A stretch of 64,000 nt of DNA from NCBI RefSeq assembly GCF_021378075.1, contig NZ_JAJUOS010000010.1:1-64000 (forward strand). The letters are read 5' to 3'. Below, piece after piece: positions 1-8,041 of this stretch (its first letter is position 1; each line of letters starts with the position of its first letter). The stretch is from Rhodobacter flavimaris. Lineage in GTDB: Bacteria > Pseudomonadota > Alphaproteobacteria > Rhodobacterales > Rhodobacteraceae. Made by a program: the position numbers and the translations under genes. Under the pieces are notes generated by a model. That model did not search any database and was not told the origin of the DNA. It saw nothing but the letters and a program-made list of their open reading frames with translations.

Positions 1-474
1 GAAGGGCCGCCGCGCCGGTGTAGTCACTGACCTGGCCCGCAGACATGAAGAACCTGATCGGACGACCAAGTGTGTCGGTCACCGCGTGCAGCTTGGTGTT
101 CATTCCGCCCTTGGTTCGACCTATCAGCCGCCCGCATCCCCCTTTTTCGCCCGCAGGCTCGAGGCCGTGCGGTGGGCTTTGAGATAGGTCGTGTCGATCA
201 TGATCGTTGCCGGTTCCGCCGCTTCGGCTGTCAGCCCCTCGAAGATCCGCGCGAACACGCCCATCTCGCTCCAGCGCACTCAGCGGTTGTAGAGTGTCTT
301 GGCAGGGCCATATTCTTTCGGCGCATCACACCAGCGCAACCCATTGCGATTGATGAAGATTATTCCGCTCAGAACGCGCCGATCATCGACACGAGGCCGG
401 CCATGGCTCTTCGGAAAGTATGTCTGGAGGCGCGCCATTTGCGCGTCAGTCAGCCAGAAAAGATTGCTCATCAT
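1..474 (-). pseudogene. IS5-family transposase, nonsense and frameshift
   Basis: The reading frame starts with ATG at 474 and encodes the N-terminus typical of alphaproteobacterial IS5 transposases, including LTDAQMARLQ and NRNGLRWCDAP. A TGA at 280-282 interrupts it after GPAKTLYNR, where I would expect a Trp codon. The same frame continues with GVFARIFEGL and IMIDTTYLKAHRTASSL, then shifts by one base around 128-140. The continuation RLIGRTKGGMNTKLHAVTD is read in another frame and runs off the window. Some IS5 relatives use programmed frameshifting, so the frameshift alone would not prove inactivity, but the in-frame stop makes a pseudogene the likelier reading. Confidence 0.8.
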
Positions 475-546
475 GCCCCCATAGTTGGAGAGCGTGAGTC
501 ACGCCGCCATCGGCGGCGCAAGCCGATTAATGGGTCCTGAGCCTAG
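1..546 (-). mobile_element. IS5-family insertion sequence remnant, cut by the window edge
   Basis: A minus-strand IS5-type transposase frame fills the left edge. The element's outer end appears to lie near 531-546, where the sequence reads inward as CTCAGGACCCATTAATC, which looks like a terminal inverted repeat. It abuts a CTAG tetranucleotide at 543-546, which would fit a TA or CTAG target site as used by this family. The other end lies outside the window, so neither the second inverted repeat nor the target duplication can be checked. The transposase is broken (see the pseudogene), so the copy is probably dead. Confidence 0.75.
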
Positions 547-1148
547 GTGGCGACGCTCGAACCGTATCCAAGGACTGCCAGAAGTTCGTAGCTCGGCTCT
601 AATTATTTTCATTGGTCGCGGTTACTGCGGCAAGAGGGATGGCCTAAAGCGTTGCGATCTGAGCGAACACCCTCGCGGCGAACAGTGTCGACTACGATTG
701 GCTCTAAGCCTAGGGCTACTGGCCCTTCACGACCTGGATTTTGATCACCCGCCCCCCGCAACCCATTGATTACAGGAGGGATTGGCGAGGACGTGTCAAC
801 CACTGTCCCGACATCCAAGCATGGGTAGAGCCAATCTATCTGGCCTGCCTTGCACTTAATAGTCGTCCGATCGGGCCGAAGGATCAAAGACCCGCTGAGG
901 CACGGTCTTCCACATCATGGGCGAACGACTTTCTGATTGAACGGCGAAGCGCTCCGTCCGGGCCAATATTTCCGCCCCTATTGGACGCGCATCACCGAAA
1001 CGACCCGACCTGTGTCGCCTATGCGGAATACATCTGGCGCAACGGGATGTTTCGCTCCCTGAACAGGGCGCGAAGGTGAGGCTCGTCGCCGCCGCACCGA
1101 ACTGATGCCGGTACGGCGGCCGATTATACCTCTGGAACCAAAGCCCGT
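547..1148. other. Gene-free stretch beside the IS remnant
   Basis: I find no open frame here with recognisable protein features on either strand. The stretch separates the IS end from the 3' end of the BCCT transporter gene. It contains copy A of the degenerate repeat at 709-770, described separately. There is no obvious rho-independent terminator for the transporter gene. Base composition is somewhat lower in GC than the core region to the right, consistent with accessory or decayed DNA. Confidence 0.5.
709..770 (-). repeat. Degenerate direct repeat, copy A
   Basis: This segment matches 3802-3863 in the same orientation. The best block, starting GGGCTACTG and including GACCTGGATTTTG, differs at only three positions over about 38 bases; similarity then falls off. 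Read on the minus strand, both copies encode the same C-terminal peptide pattern, RV(I/N)KIQV(V/E)KGQ followed by TAG. They therefore look like two remnants of one gene's 3' end. Copy A lies downstream of the BCCT gene. Confidence 0.6.
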
Positions 1149-2789
1149 TTATCGCGCCTCGGTCTGTAGGCCGCGAAACACCGCCCAGCACATGAGCAGC
1201 AGCACCAGGGTGAATGGCAGGCCCGTCGAGATCACCATAGCCTGCAATGCACTGAGGCCGCCGCCGACCAGAAGCACAATCGCGACCGCACCTTCGAACG
1301 TACACCAGAAGACACGCTGAGGCACCGGTGCGTCGACCTTGCCGCCCGCCGTGATCGTGTCGATCACGAGAGAACCGGAATCCGACGAGGTGACGAAGAA
1401 CACGATCACCAGGACGATCCCGATCACCGAAGTGATGGAGGCCAGCGGCAGCCCCTCGAGCATCGCAAAGAGCGACAGCGGCGGGTTATAGCTGTCAATG
1501 ACCTGCGCTTTCACGGCACTCGCGCCTGGGTCAGTAATGACCTGGTCGATTGCCACGCCACCGAAGACCGCCATCCAGAGGACACAGACGATCGATGGAA
1601 TGATGAGCACGCAGGTGATGAACTCCCGCACCGAGCGGCCACGGCTCACGCGGGCGATGAACATCCCCACGAACGGTGACCAACTGATCCACCACGCCCA
1701 GTAGAAGGCCGTCCAGCCCTGCATGTATCCCGTATCGTCTCGCCCGATCGGGTTGGAAAGCGGGATGATTTCCACGGCATAGGCAAGCAAGCCACTGCCG
1801 AAATCGGACATGATCACCGCAGTCGGCCCGGCCAGAAGGACGAAGAGCAAAAGCAGCGCGGCAATGCCCATATTGATCTCGGATAGCAGCTTCACGCCGC
1901 CGTCCAGGCCGCGCAGGACCGAGAAGAGGGCAACGGCGGTAATCACGGTGATCAGGATGACTTGCACGCTGGTGTTGGACGGTATCCCGAACACATGCTC
2001 AAGCCCCGCATTGGCCTGCTGAGCACCGAAGCCGAGCGACGTGGCCAAGCCGAACAGCGTCGCAAACACGGCAAGAATATCAATGATGTGGCCGACCCAA
2101 CCCCAGATCTTTTCGCCGAAGATCGGGTAGAATGCCGAACGGATCGTCAGCGGCAGCCCCTTGTTGAAAGAGAAAAGCGCCAGCGAAAGGGCGACAACCG
2201 CGTAGATTGCCCAGGGATGCAGCGCCCAGTGGTAGATCGTGGCGGCAAGCCCCATCCGTTTGGCCGCGTCCACGTTGGCGGCGATGATCGAACCATCTTC
2301 CGCGATGGGCGACGGCACACCGAGCGGCTCTGAGATCGCCATGTGGTAGACCGGCTCTAGGACACCGAAGAACATCAGCCCGATGCCCATCCCGGCAGCG
2401 AACAGCATCGAGAACCAGCCTAGATATGTGTAGTCGGGTGTCGCATCCTTTCCGCCGAGACGCACCGAACCCCATGGGCTCACGATCAAGAACAGACAAA
2501 AGATGACAAAGATGTTCGCCGCGCCAAGGAAGAACCAGTCGAACGTCGAGGTCAGCCAAGGTCGAAGCCAGCCGAAGAACGCACTGGCCTGCTCGGGCAA
2601 CGCGAGCGCATAAAACACGAAGGCCATGATCGTCAGGGCCGAAACCATGAAGACCGGATTATGGATATCAAATCCGATCGGACCAAGACTGCCTTCCACA
2701 TTGTCCTGACCAATCGTGTAATCGGTGTCGATGATATCTGCCTCGCCTTCGGGCAGCGGTATTCCTTGCGTCTTGTCGGCATCCGTCAT
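1149..2789 (-). CDS. BCCT-family betaine/choline/carnitine transporter
   Basis: This 546-residue protein is a secondary transporter of the BCCT family, an inner-membrane protein with about twelve helices that imports quaternary ammonium compatible solutes. The family's glycine motif GMGIG is at about 133-137, followed by FFGVLEP. The tryptophan-rich signature WAWWISWSPFVGMF is at about 363-376. GMGIG is typical of sodium-coupled members such as BetP. Residues 1-45 are an acidic cytoplasmic tail. The ATG at 2789 has a strong AAGGAGG seven bases upstream. It lies 51 bases downstream of a UspA gene on the same strand, so the two probably form an operon. The substrate cannot be fixed from sequence. 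Confidence 0.93.
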   Translation of the reverse strand: MTDADKTQGIPLPEGEADIIDTDYTIGQDNVEGSLGPIGFDIHNPVFMVSALTIMAFVFYALALPEQASAFFGWLRPWLTSTFDWFFLGAANIFVIFCLFLIVSPWGSVRLGGKDATPDYTYLGWFSMLFAAGMGIGLMFFGVLEPVYHMAISEPLGVPSPIAEDGSIIAANVDAAKRMGLAATIYHWALHPWAIYAVVALSLALFSFNKGLPLTIRSAFYPIFGEKIWGWVGHIIDILAVFATLFGLATSLGFGAQQANAGLEHVFGIPSNTSVQVILITVITAVALFSVLRGLDGGVKLLSEINMGIAALLLLFVLLAGPTAVIMSDFGSGLLAYAVEIIPLSNPIGRDDTGYMQGWTAFYWAWWISWSPFVGMFIARVSRGRSVREFITCVLIIPSIVCVLWMAVFGGVAIDQVITDPGASAVKAQVIDSYNPPLSLFAMLEGLPLASITSVIGIVLVIVFFVTSSDSGSLVIDTITAGGKVDAPVPQRVFWCTFEGAVAIVLLVGGGLSALQAMVISTGLPFTLVLLLMCWAVFRGLQTEAR

Positions 2790-2840
2790 TAGGCAGCCTC
2801 CTTTCGCGTAACTGATGTTTTCTAGAACTCTTGTCGTCCG

Positions 2841-3257
2841 TTACCCACGAACCAGCATCACCGAGGCGTCGGCGCGCTTGGCGATCGTTCCGCCATGCGA
2901 AGCCCAGATGTAATCCGTGACATTTGGGATGTGACTGGCCATCACCACGAGGTCCGCCTGAGCATCGTCGATAGCCGCGAGCAGCTTCTTGTCGAGATCA
3001 ATCGCGGGATCGTTGCTGACGATCAGATGCGTGGTGGTCTTGTGACCGCTGAGACGAGCCATATCCGCCCCGAACGCTTTCAGGCGCTGTTCTACTTCGC
3101 TTGGTGTGTGGCCAAGTTCGCTTGGTTCCGGGCTGGTTACCGCTACATAGCAAACTTCAACGCCGTAGTGATTTGCCAGGTCCGCCGCGACGTCAAGCGC
3201 ATGTCGAATCCGTTCGACGTGACGCAAGTCGACCGGAACCATGATCTTCTTAAACAC
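2841..3257 (-). CDS. Universal stress protein, UspA family
   Basis: A 138-residue single-domain UspA protein. It begins MFKKIMVPVDL, the usual first beta strand of the fold, has DLVVMASH in the middle, and ends with the nucleotide-loop-like SHGGTIAKRADASVMLVRG. I chose GTG at 3257 because GGAGGA lies just upstream; an earlier GTG at 3281 would add eight residues without family support. It precedes the BCCT transporter. UspA partners of solute transporters are known, for example TeaD with the ectoine transporter TeaABC, so this protein may modulate the transporter in an ATP-dependent way. That role is inference. Confidence 0.88.
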   Translation of the reverse strand: MFKKIMVPVDLRHVERIRHALDVAADLANHYGVEVCYVAVTSPEPSELGHTPSEVEQRLKAFGADMARLSGHKTTTHLIVSNDPAIDLDKKLLAAIDDAQADLVVMASHIPNVTDYIWASHGGTIAKRADASVMLVRG

Positions 3258-4251
3258 GTTGTCTCCTCCGTTCTCCGGCACGGCCGTCCGCGCGTGGTCG
3301 CGTTCAACCGCCAGCTTCAGTGAGCGTGTCCGCCGATCTTAAAGGACGACATCCGTTCGACCGTCAGATGACCGAACAACAAATGCCTGTTTACGACATT
3401 GCATGCCGCATTTGAACCATTTTCGTATTCAAAGCCCCCGTCGCCGCGCGCGAACTCGGCCATCGCCCGCCATCCGCACCGCCCTGCGACCTCGGCGCCA
3501 GCCTGGAAAAATCGTCGCTCCCCACTCGTCCGCCCATAAGATCCACCCACAACCGATCCCGATGGCGCTTCGCGCAAAATCGGAAACTCGGACAGGTTCA
3601 TGCCTTGTTGAGAAGAGCCCGCAGGCCAACCCCGCTCAACCGGCGGGAACAGAACCGCGAATGCGCCTCGCAGGGGCAAAAGGGCTAATCACGCTCAAAC
3701 GCCAAAAAGCCAGAACAATCCCGATACGGCGCGCCGACGGCCGTCGGGGGGACACTTTGCTTTTCTCATCGTGTAGGGGGGCTACCAGGATTTTCCCTGA
3801 ACCTGGGCTACTGACCCTTCTCGACCTGGATTTTGTTCACCCGGGCCTCACGCAACTCATAGATTGCATTGTGGCGCTGCAGACCAACCAAACCGCGACT
3901 GCCCCGAAGAGCATGTACGAGCAGATCCAACCTTTCTCGATGCTATGGGGCAGCCAGCCGGCACTCGCGTCGCCCCAACGTTGAGGTCTCAATTGGGGAC
4001 GGGGCCTGCCTCTAAGCAGAATAGATTATTGAGGTTCCCGAGCGAGACGGTGTCGGTGCAGCTTTGAGTGCGCGCACCCAAGATGAAGCTGCCCTGCAAG
4101 CGGATCTCATCGGAGCAAACCGAGTAGATCTCACCCCAGTTCACGTCGCCGAGGGCATCGGCACATTCCAGTTTATGGCCCCGCTGTCGGCGCAGGCGAG
4201 CTACAGGCGCATGCATCTTTTGGTATCCTGCACGGGCCGGATACCCCCGGG
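3258..4251. other. Long gene-poor stretch upstream of uspA
   Basis: About 1 kb without a gene I can support. The first 170 bases upstream of uspA are richer in A and T and probably hold its promoter. Copy B of the degenerate repeat lies at 3802-3863; just upstream of it on the minus strand a frame reads like a hydrophobic helix (SYMLFGAVAVWLVC) that needs a frameshift to join the conserved C-terminal peptide. Between about 3989 and 4200, a minus-strand frame reads protein-like (for example GDVNWGEIYSVCSDEIRLQG) but has no convincing start. I take both as gene remnants. Confidence 0.45.
3802..3863 (-). repeat. Degenerate direct repeat, copy B
   Basis: Partner of copy A at 709-770, same orientation, about 3.1 kb apart, bracketing the BCCT-UspA pair. 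On the minus strand it reads NAIYELREARVNKIQVEKGQ and then TAG, so it looks like the 3' end of a decayed gene. The sequence beyond it differs between the copies. Confidence 0.6.
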
Positions 4252-4653
4252 CTACTTCTGGATTGATTGGAGATAGTAGACTAGCGACAGTATCCGCCCT
4301 CGCGCCACCATGTCCGCCGTTTCCCCGCGCTCGCTCGTCGCAGAGGACTTGAAGCGCTCTCCCCAAATCGGCATCGCACTTCCATGTGCCCGGACACCGT
4401 CCCGGCCGTCGATCGTGGCCAAGATCGCATCGAACGGAAAACTCCCGCCATTTGCTTGAGAAAGTTCTAAGAGGCTTGGCGTGGAGATGTTCAGCAGACC
4501 CGCGAAGGGCCCGTCGCCCATCGCACTTTCTCCGTGGCAACCCGCGCAAGCGACCAAGTACTCTTGCTCGCCCGCGGTCTCTGCAAGAGCCGGTGCCGAA
4601 AGAACTGCGAGTGCAGTTAATGCTGTCTTCATGGTTTCGAAATATGTGCGCAT
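4252..4653 (-). CDS. Periplasmic monoheme cytochrome c
   Basis: A 133-residue small class I-like cytochrome c. A signal peptide spans about residues 1-24, with cleavage plausible after APALA. The heme-binding motif is CAGCH in VACAGCHGESAMGDGP. A methionine in HGSAMPIWGERF is the likely distal heme ligand. The C-terminus RGRILSLVYYLQSIQ matches related Rhodobacteraceae cytochromes. The ATG at 4653 is chosen because GGGGAGGAG lies just upstream; a second ATG at 4629 would also leave a complete signal peptide. It should be an electron carrier in the periplasm, but no partner oxidase or dehydrogenase lies beside it. Confidence 0.85.
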   Translation of the reverse strand: MRTYFETMKTALTALAVLSAPALAETAGEQEYLVACAGCHGESAMGDGPFAGLLNISTPSLLELSQANGGSFPFDAILATIDGRDGVRAHGSAMPIWGERFKSSATSERGETADMVARGRILSLVYYLQSIQK

Positions 4654-4994
4654 TTGACTCCTCCCCAAAGAGTAATTCGCGCGCGTCCTTATCAATAACA
4701 CAGATGCCCATCGGTTCATAGAATGCTGAAGGTTAGGGGACCTACCGCGTCCATCATCGCGTGTGCACAATGTTTGGCAAAGGGGGGCAATTACGATGCG
4801 ATTTGACTTGGCGCCTCCGGCCACCTGCCCTGCTTGACCGCGAGTGGTTGCACCGTTGGCTCCGATCTGGGGCACCAGTTGGGGCACTTGCTTTTCCGAC
4901 GGTCGCGCGTTCGGCGGCTACAGCAACAAATGCTGCCAGAACGGCTTCGAAATCGCGCCGAGGAGACGACCAGCGAGAATGAGAAGGGAGGCGA
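4654..4994. other. Intergenic segment between cytochrome c and tRNA-Gln
   Basis: No gene is supported. The segment lies immediately 3' of tRNA-Gln, a common integration position for islands. On the minus strand an open frame reads VPQLVPQIGANG near 4850-4887 and another ends FWQHLLL at 4918. Both resemble the tail ends of integrase-type genes only loosely. I see no copy of the tRNA 3' end elsewhere in the left 5 kb, so an attachment site is not shown. Confidence 0.4.
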
Positions 4995-5069
4995 TGGCTG
5001 GGGCGGTAGGATTCGAACCTACGGTGCGCGGTACCAAAAACCGGTGCCTTACCACTTGGCTACGCCCCA
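4995..5069 (-). tRNA. tRNA-Gln (TTG)
   Basis: A complete cloverleaf of 75 bases including an encoded CCA. The acceptor stem is TGGGGCG paired with CGCCCCA, the anticodon loop is TTTTGGT with anticodon TTG, and the T-arm has the standard GTTCGAATC. The first pair of the anticodon stem (C27-C43) appears mismatched. The 3' end faces the accessory segment to the left. Confidence 0.95.
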
Positions 5070-5167
5070 ACGTGGGGCGGTGTTTAGCCAAGGCCGTCGG
5101 AGGCCGCAAGAGGAAAAATCGACAAATCCGATTGCAGCGGGGAACCGTGCAGAGATATGGGCAGGAC

Positions 5168-6358
5168 ATGGAAAACTGGGATGTCATCATATTGGGCGCG
5201 GGCGCTGCGGGTTTGTTCTGCGCAGGCGAGGCGGTGCGGCGTGGCCGGCGGGTTCTGGTGCTCGATCATGCGGCCAATCCGGGCGAAAAGATTCGGATCT
5301 CGGGCGGCGGGCGGTGCAACTTCACCAACCGCGAGCTGACCCGCCAGAGCGCGCCCGAACGCTTCCTGTCCGAGAATCAACGCTTTGCGCTGTCCGCGCT
5401 GAGCCGCTTCACCGCTGCCGATTTCATCGCCCGGATCGACCGCGCCGGAATCGCCTGGCACGAAAAGCACCGCGGCCAGCTGTTTTGCGACGGCAAGGCC
5501 ACGCAGGTTATCCGGATGTTGCTGTCCGACCTTGGCGCCGGAGCGGGCGAACTGCGCCTGGATTGCGCCGTCGAAGCCGTTCGGCGCGAGGGCGATGGCT
5601 TCGAGGTTGCGACCTCGCTCGGCCATGTGCGGGCGCCGCATGTCGTGGTGGCAACGGGCGGCAAATCCATCCCGAAGATGGGGGCCACGGGCATCGGCTA
5701 CCGCATTGCGGAAAGCTTCGGCCTGCGCCTGACCGAGACGCGCCCGGCCCTTGTGCCGCTCACCTTCGCCGAGCAGGACCTCGCGCGCACCGCGCCCATG
5801 GCCGGCATCGCCCTGCCCGCCCGCGTCCGCCACGGGCGCACCAGCTTTGACGAGGATCTGCTTTTCACCCATCGCGGCCTCTCCGGCCCCGCGATCCTGC
5901 AAATCTCCAGCTACTGGCGTGAAGGCGATATGCTGAACCTCGATCTGTTCCCGGGTCGCAACCTTGCGCAGGAACTGGCGGAGATACGCTCCACCGCAGG
6001 TCGCGTGGCGCTGCACAACGCGCTGGCGCGGCTGATCCCGGAAAAGCTTGCGGCCTATGCCGTTGCCGAAACGGGCCTGTCCGGGCGGCTCGCGGATCAG
6101 AACAACCGCGCGCTCGAACGTCTTGCCGACCAACTGCACAAATGGGAGGTGCGGCCCGTCGGTTCGGAAGGCTACCGCACCGCCGAGGTCACCCTGGGCG
6201 GGGTTTCCACCGCCGATCTGGACGCGAAGACCATGGAGGCCCGCGCGGTGCCGGGGCTCTACTTCATTGGCGAGGTCGTGGACGTGACCGGCTGGCTTGG
6301 CGGCTACAACTTCCAGTGGGCCTGGTCGTCGGGTTGGGCGGCCGGACAGGTTGTCTGA
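5168..6358 (+). CDS. BaiN/HI0933-family NAD(P)/FAD-dependent oxidoreductase
   Basis: A 396-residue flavoprotein of the YhiN/BaiN (HI0933) family. The N-terminal dinucleotide fold reads VIILGAGAAGLFCAGEA at about residues 6-22. The family signature GGGRCNFTN follows at about 53-61. A second FAD-contacting stretch VVATGGKSIPKMGATG is near 160-175, and the C-terminus GGYNFQWAWSSGWAAG closes the FAD domain. Length is normal for the family. ATG at 5168 directly precedes the Rossmann strand and has a modest AGGA upstream. Members of this family are reductases of mostly unknown substrate; BaiN itself acts on bile-acid intermediates, so no reaction is assigned here. Confidence 0.9.
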   Translation: MENWDVIILGAGAAGLFCAGEAVRRGRRVLVLDHAANPGEKIRISGGGRCNFTNRELTRQSAPERFLSENQRFALSALSRFTAADFIARIDRAGIAWHEKHRGQLFCDGKATQVIRMLLSDLGAGAGELRLDCAVEAVRREGDGFEVATSLGHVRAPHVVVATGGKSIPKMGATGIGYRIAESFGLRLTETRPALVPLTFAEQDLARTAPMAGIALPARVRHGRTSFDEDLLFTHRGLSGPAILQISSYWREGDMLNLDLFPGRNLAQELAEIRSTAGRVALHNALARLIPEKLAAYAVAETGLSGRLADQNNRALERLADQLHKWEVRPVGSEGYRTAEVTLGGVSTADLDAKTMEARAVPGLYFIGEVVDVTGWLGGYNFQWAWSSGWAAGQVV

Positions 6359-6370
6359 CCGCCCGGCGCA

Positions 6371-8041
6371 TCAGCTCGACACCTGCTCGCGCAGCACGGC
6401 CACCGTCAGCGACAGCATCAGGTAGATGCCCGAGAAGATCAGGAAGGCCACGAGCGTATTCTCGAAGGCGCGCGGATAGGTGGGTTCATCGGGCGCGACG
6501 GGGCGCACGCCCATCTCGAGGTAGCGCACCTGCTTGTTGGCCGCGGTCCGTGCGCTTTCCATCTGCTGCGCAGCCGTCGAGAGCATGAGCTGGCGCGTCT
6601 GCAACTCGGCCTCGGCGATGCGCAGCTGCCCGGTCACAACGGCAAGCGACTCGACCCCTCCGGTGGTTTCGGTCAACTGGGCGCGCAACTCGATGATTCG
6701 CCGCTCAAGCCGGTCTATATCGCCTTTCACACCCTCGACGCGGGCCTGGTTCGGGCTGGGGTTGTCCTGTAGCTGATCCAGTTCCAGCCGCTTGGCCTGC
6801 AACTGCCCCTCGAAGGTCGCCACCTGCCCCATGACACGACCGGCCTCGGAGACCGGGTCCAGAATGCCGACCCGCTCCTGCAGGGTCAGCACCTTTTCCT
6901 GCGCGGCCAGAACCTTGGCCTCGGCATCGGCATAGCCGTCCAGCGCGCCCTTCATCTGGTCGTCGCGCAGGCGCGAGGTCAGCGCGTCCACCTGCTCTTC
7001 GGCGAAGGAAATCAGCGCCTCCGAGAACTGCCGCGACACTTCGGGATCGGCGGCGATGACCTCGAGGTTCACGATCCCCTCGGTCGGGTCGTAGCCGATC
7101 TTCACGTTGCGCTTGTAGGCCTTGTAGGCCTGTTCATTCGTCGCATCAGGGTCAAGTCGTTGCAGCGCATCGATCGAAGGCTGCGAGAAATGCTGCTTGA
7201 AGCCGAACTCTTCATCAAGCCGCAACATCGCGTCGCGCGATTGCAGATAGGCCTGCACCGTCACCGAGTCCTGGCTGGAGCCGATCGACATCCCCGACAA
7301 CAGCCCGCCAAAGCCCGATCCACCCGCAACCCCATCGGCCTTCTGGATGATGAAGGCGCTTTTCGTGGCATAGAGCGGGGTCGCGACACGGAAGTAATAC
7401 CAGCCCGCCAGCAGGGTCGGCAGCAGCACGAAGAAGGCCAGCCGGACCGCCAGCAGCACAAGACGGCGCTGACGGCGGCGGGCGATATCGCGCTGAAGCC
7501 GCATGATCGCACGGGCGCGCTGCGCCTCGCCCAGAACCTCGTTCGAGGGGGGCGGCGGCGGTTTTGGCGCCACGCTTGGCACCGACATGCGGCCCAGAAC
7601 CATTTTCGCCAGGCTCCGCCCGCCGCCCGAAGGCACGTCATCCCCCTTGGCCTCGGCAGGCTTGCCGGGCAACATCCGCTCCATCAGGCCCGAGCGATCG
7701 AACGGGTCGATGCCACGGCGGCGCAACTGGCGCACCGCATCGAAATCCGAGCCCGCCGCGACACCGTGCTTTTGCGCCGTGCGGCGCGCAAGGCGTAGCT
7801 GGCGCCCGGTCAGCCCCTCGGCCTCGATGGCGGCGATCTCATCGGCGGGCGAGATATCGGAGGGCGCCGCAGCGACGGGTTTGGCCGGGGCAACACCCAT
7901 GTCACCAAAACCGTCATCCTGCGGCTCGAACAGTTTGGCCGGGTCGGCACCGGGTTGCAGCCCTGGCGGCGGGGCCGCCTCGGCCTGCGGCTGTGGTTTG
8001 CGGCGAATGCGGTATTTCTCGGCCTTAGGATTGGTAGTCAT
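6371..8041 (-). CDS. KpsE/Wzz-like capsule polysaccharide export inner-membrane protein
   Basis: This 556-residue protein has the layout of polysaccharide co-polymerase or KpsE proteins. A long polar N-terminus of about 190 residues is followed by a first transmembrane helix (LAFFVLLPTLLAGWYYFRV). A periplasmic region starts TPLYATKSAFIIQ and includes a coiled coil rich in Glu, Gln and Leu, and a second helix lies near the C-terminus (NTLVAFLIFSGIYLML). The extended N-terminus is longer than in enterobacterial KpsE. It starts with ATG at 8041, inside the end of the ATPase gene, a 17-base overlap that implies translational coupling. It probably spans the periplasm to link the ABC exporter to an outer-membrane porin. 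Confidence 0.85.
   Translation of the reverse strand: MTTNPKAEKYRIRRKPQPQAEAAPPPGLQPGADPAKLFEPQDDGFGDMGVAPAKPVAAAPSDISPADEIAAIEAEGLTGRQLRLARRTAQKHGVAAGSDFDAVRQLRRRGIDPFDRSGLMERMLPGKPAEAKGDDVPSGGGRSLAKMVLGRMSVPSVAPKPPPPPSNEVLGEAQRARAIMRLQRDIARRRQRRLVLLAVRLAFFVLLPTLLAGWYYFRVATPLYATKSAFIIQKADGVAGGSGFGGLLSGMSIGSSQDSVTVQAYLQSRDAMLRLDEEFGFKQHFSQPSIDALQRLDPDATNEQAYKAYKRNVKIGYDPTEGIVNLEVIAADPEVSRQFSEALISFAEEQVDALTSRLRDDQMKGALDGYADAEAKVLAAQEKVLTLQERVGILDPVSEAGRVMGQVATFEGQLQAKRLELDQLQDNPSPNQARVEGVKGDIDRLERRIIELRAQLTETTGGVESLAVVTGQLRIAEAELQTRQLMLSTAAQQMESARTAANKQVRYLEMGVRPVAPDEPTYPRAFENTLVAFLIFSGIYLMLSLTVAVLREQVSS

Noticed and set aside
609..1305. Several frames between the IS end and the transporter gene
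   Set aside because: No protein-like composition or ribosome-binding site; they disagree with the conserved minus-strand peptide of the repeat.
3403..3984. Plus-strand frame of about 190 codons in the gene-poor stretch
   Set aside because: Arg/Pro-rich shadow-like sequence, no start signal, overlaps the repeat copy in a frame unrelated to its conserved peptide.
4654..4887. N-terminal extension of the cytochrome c reading frame
   Set aside because: The signal peptide begins at 4653 with a clear Shine-Dalgarno; an extension would bury it.
4995..5069. Attachment-site duplication for an integrated island
   Set aside because: No second copy of the tRNA 3' end is visible in the left 5 kb of the window.
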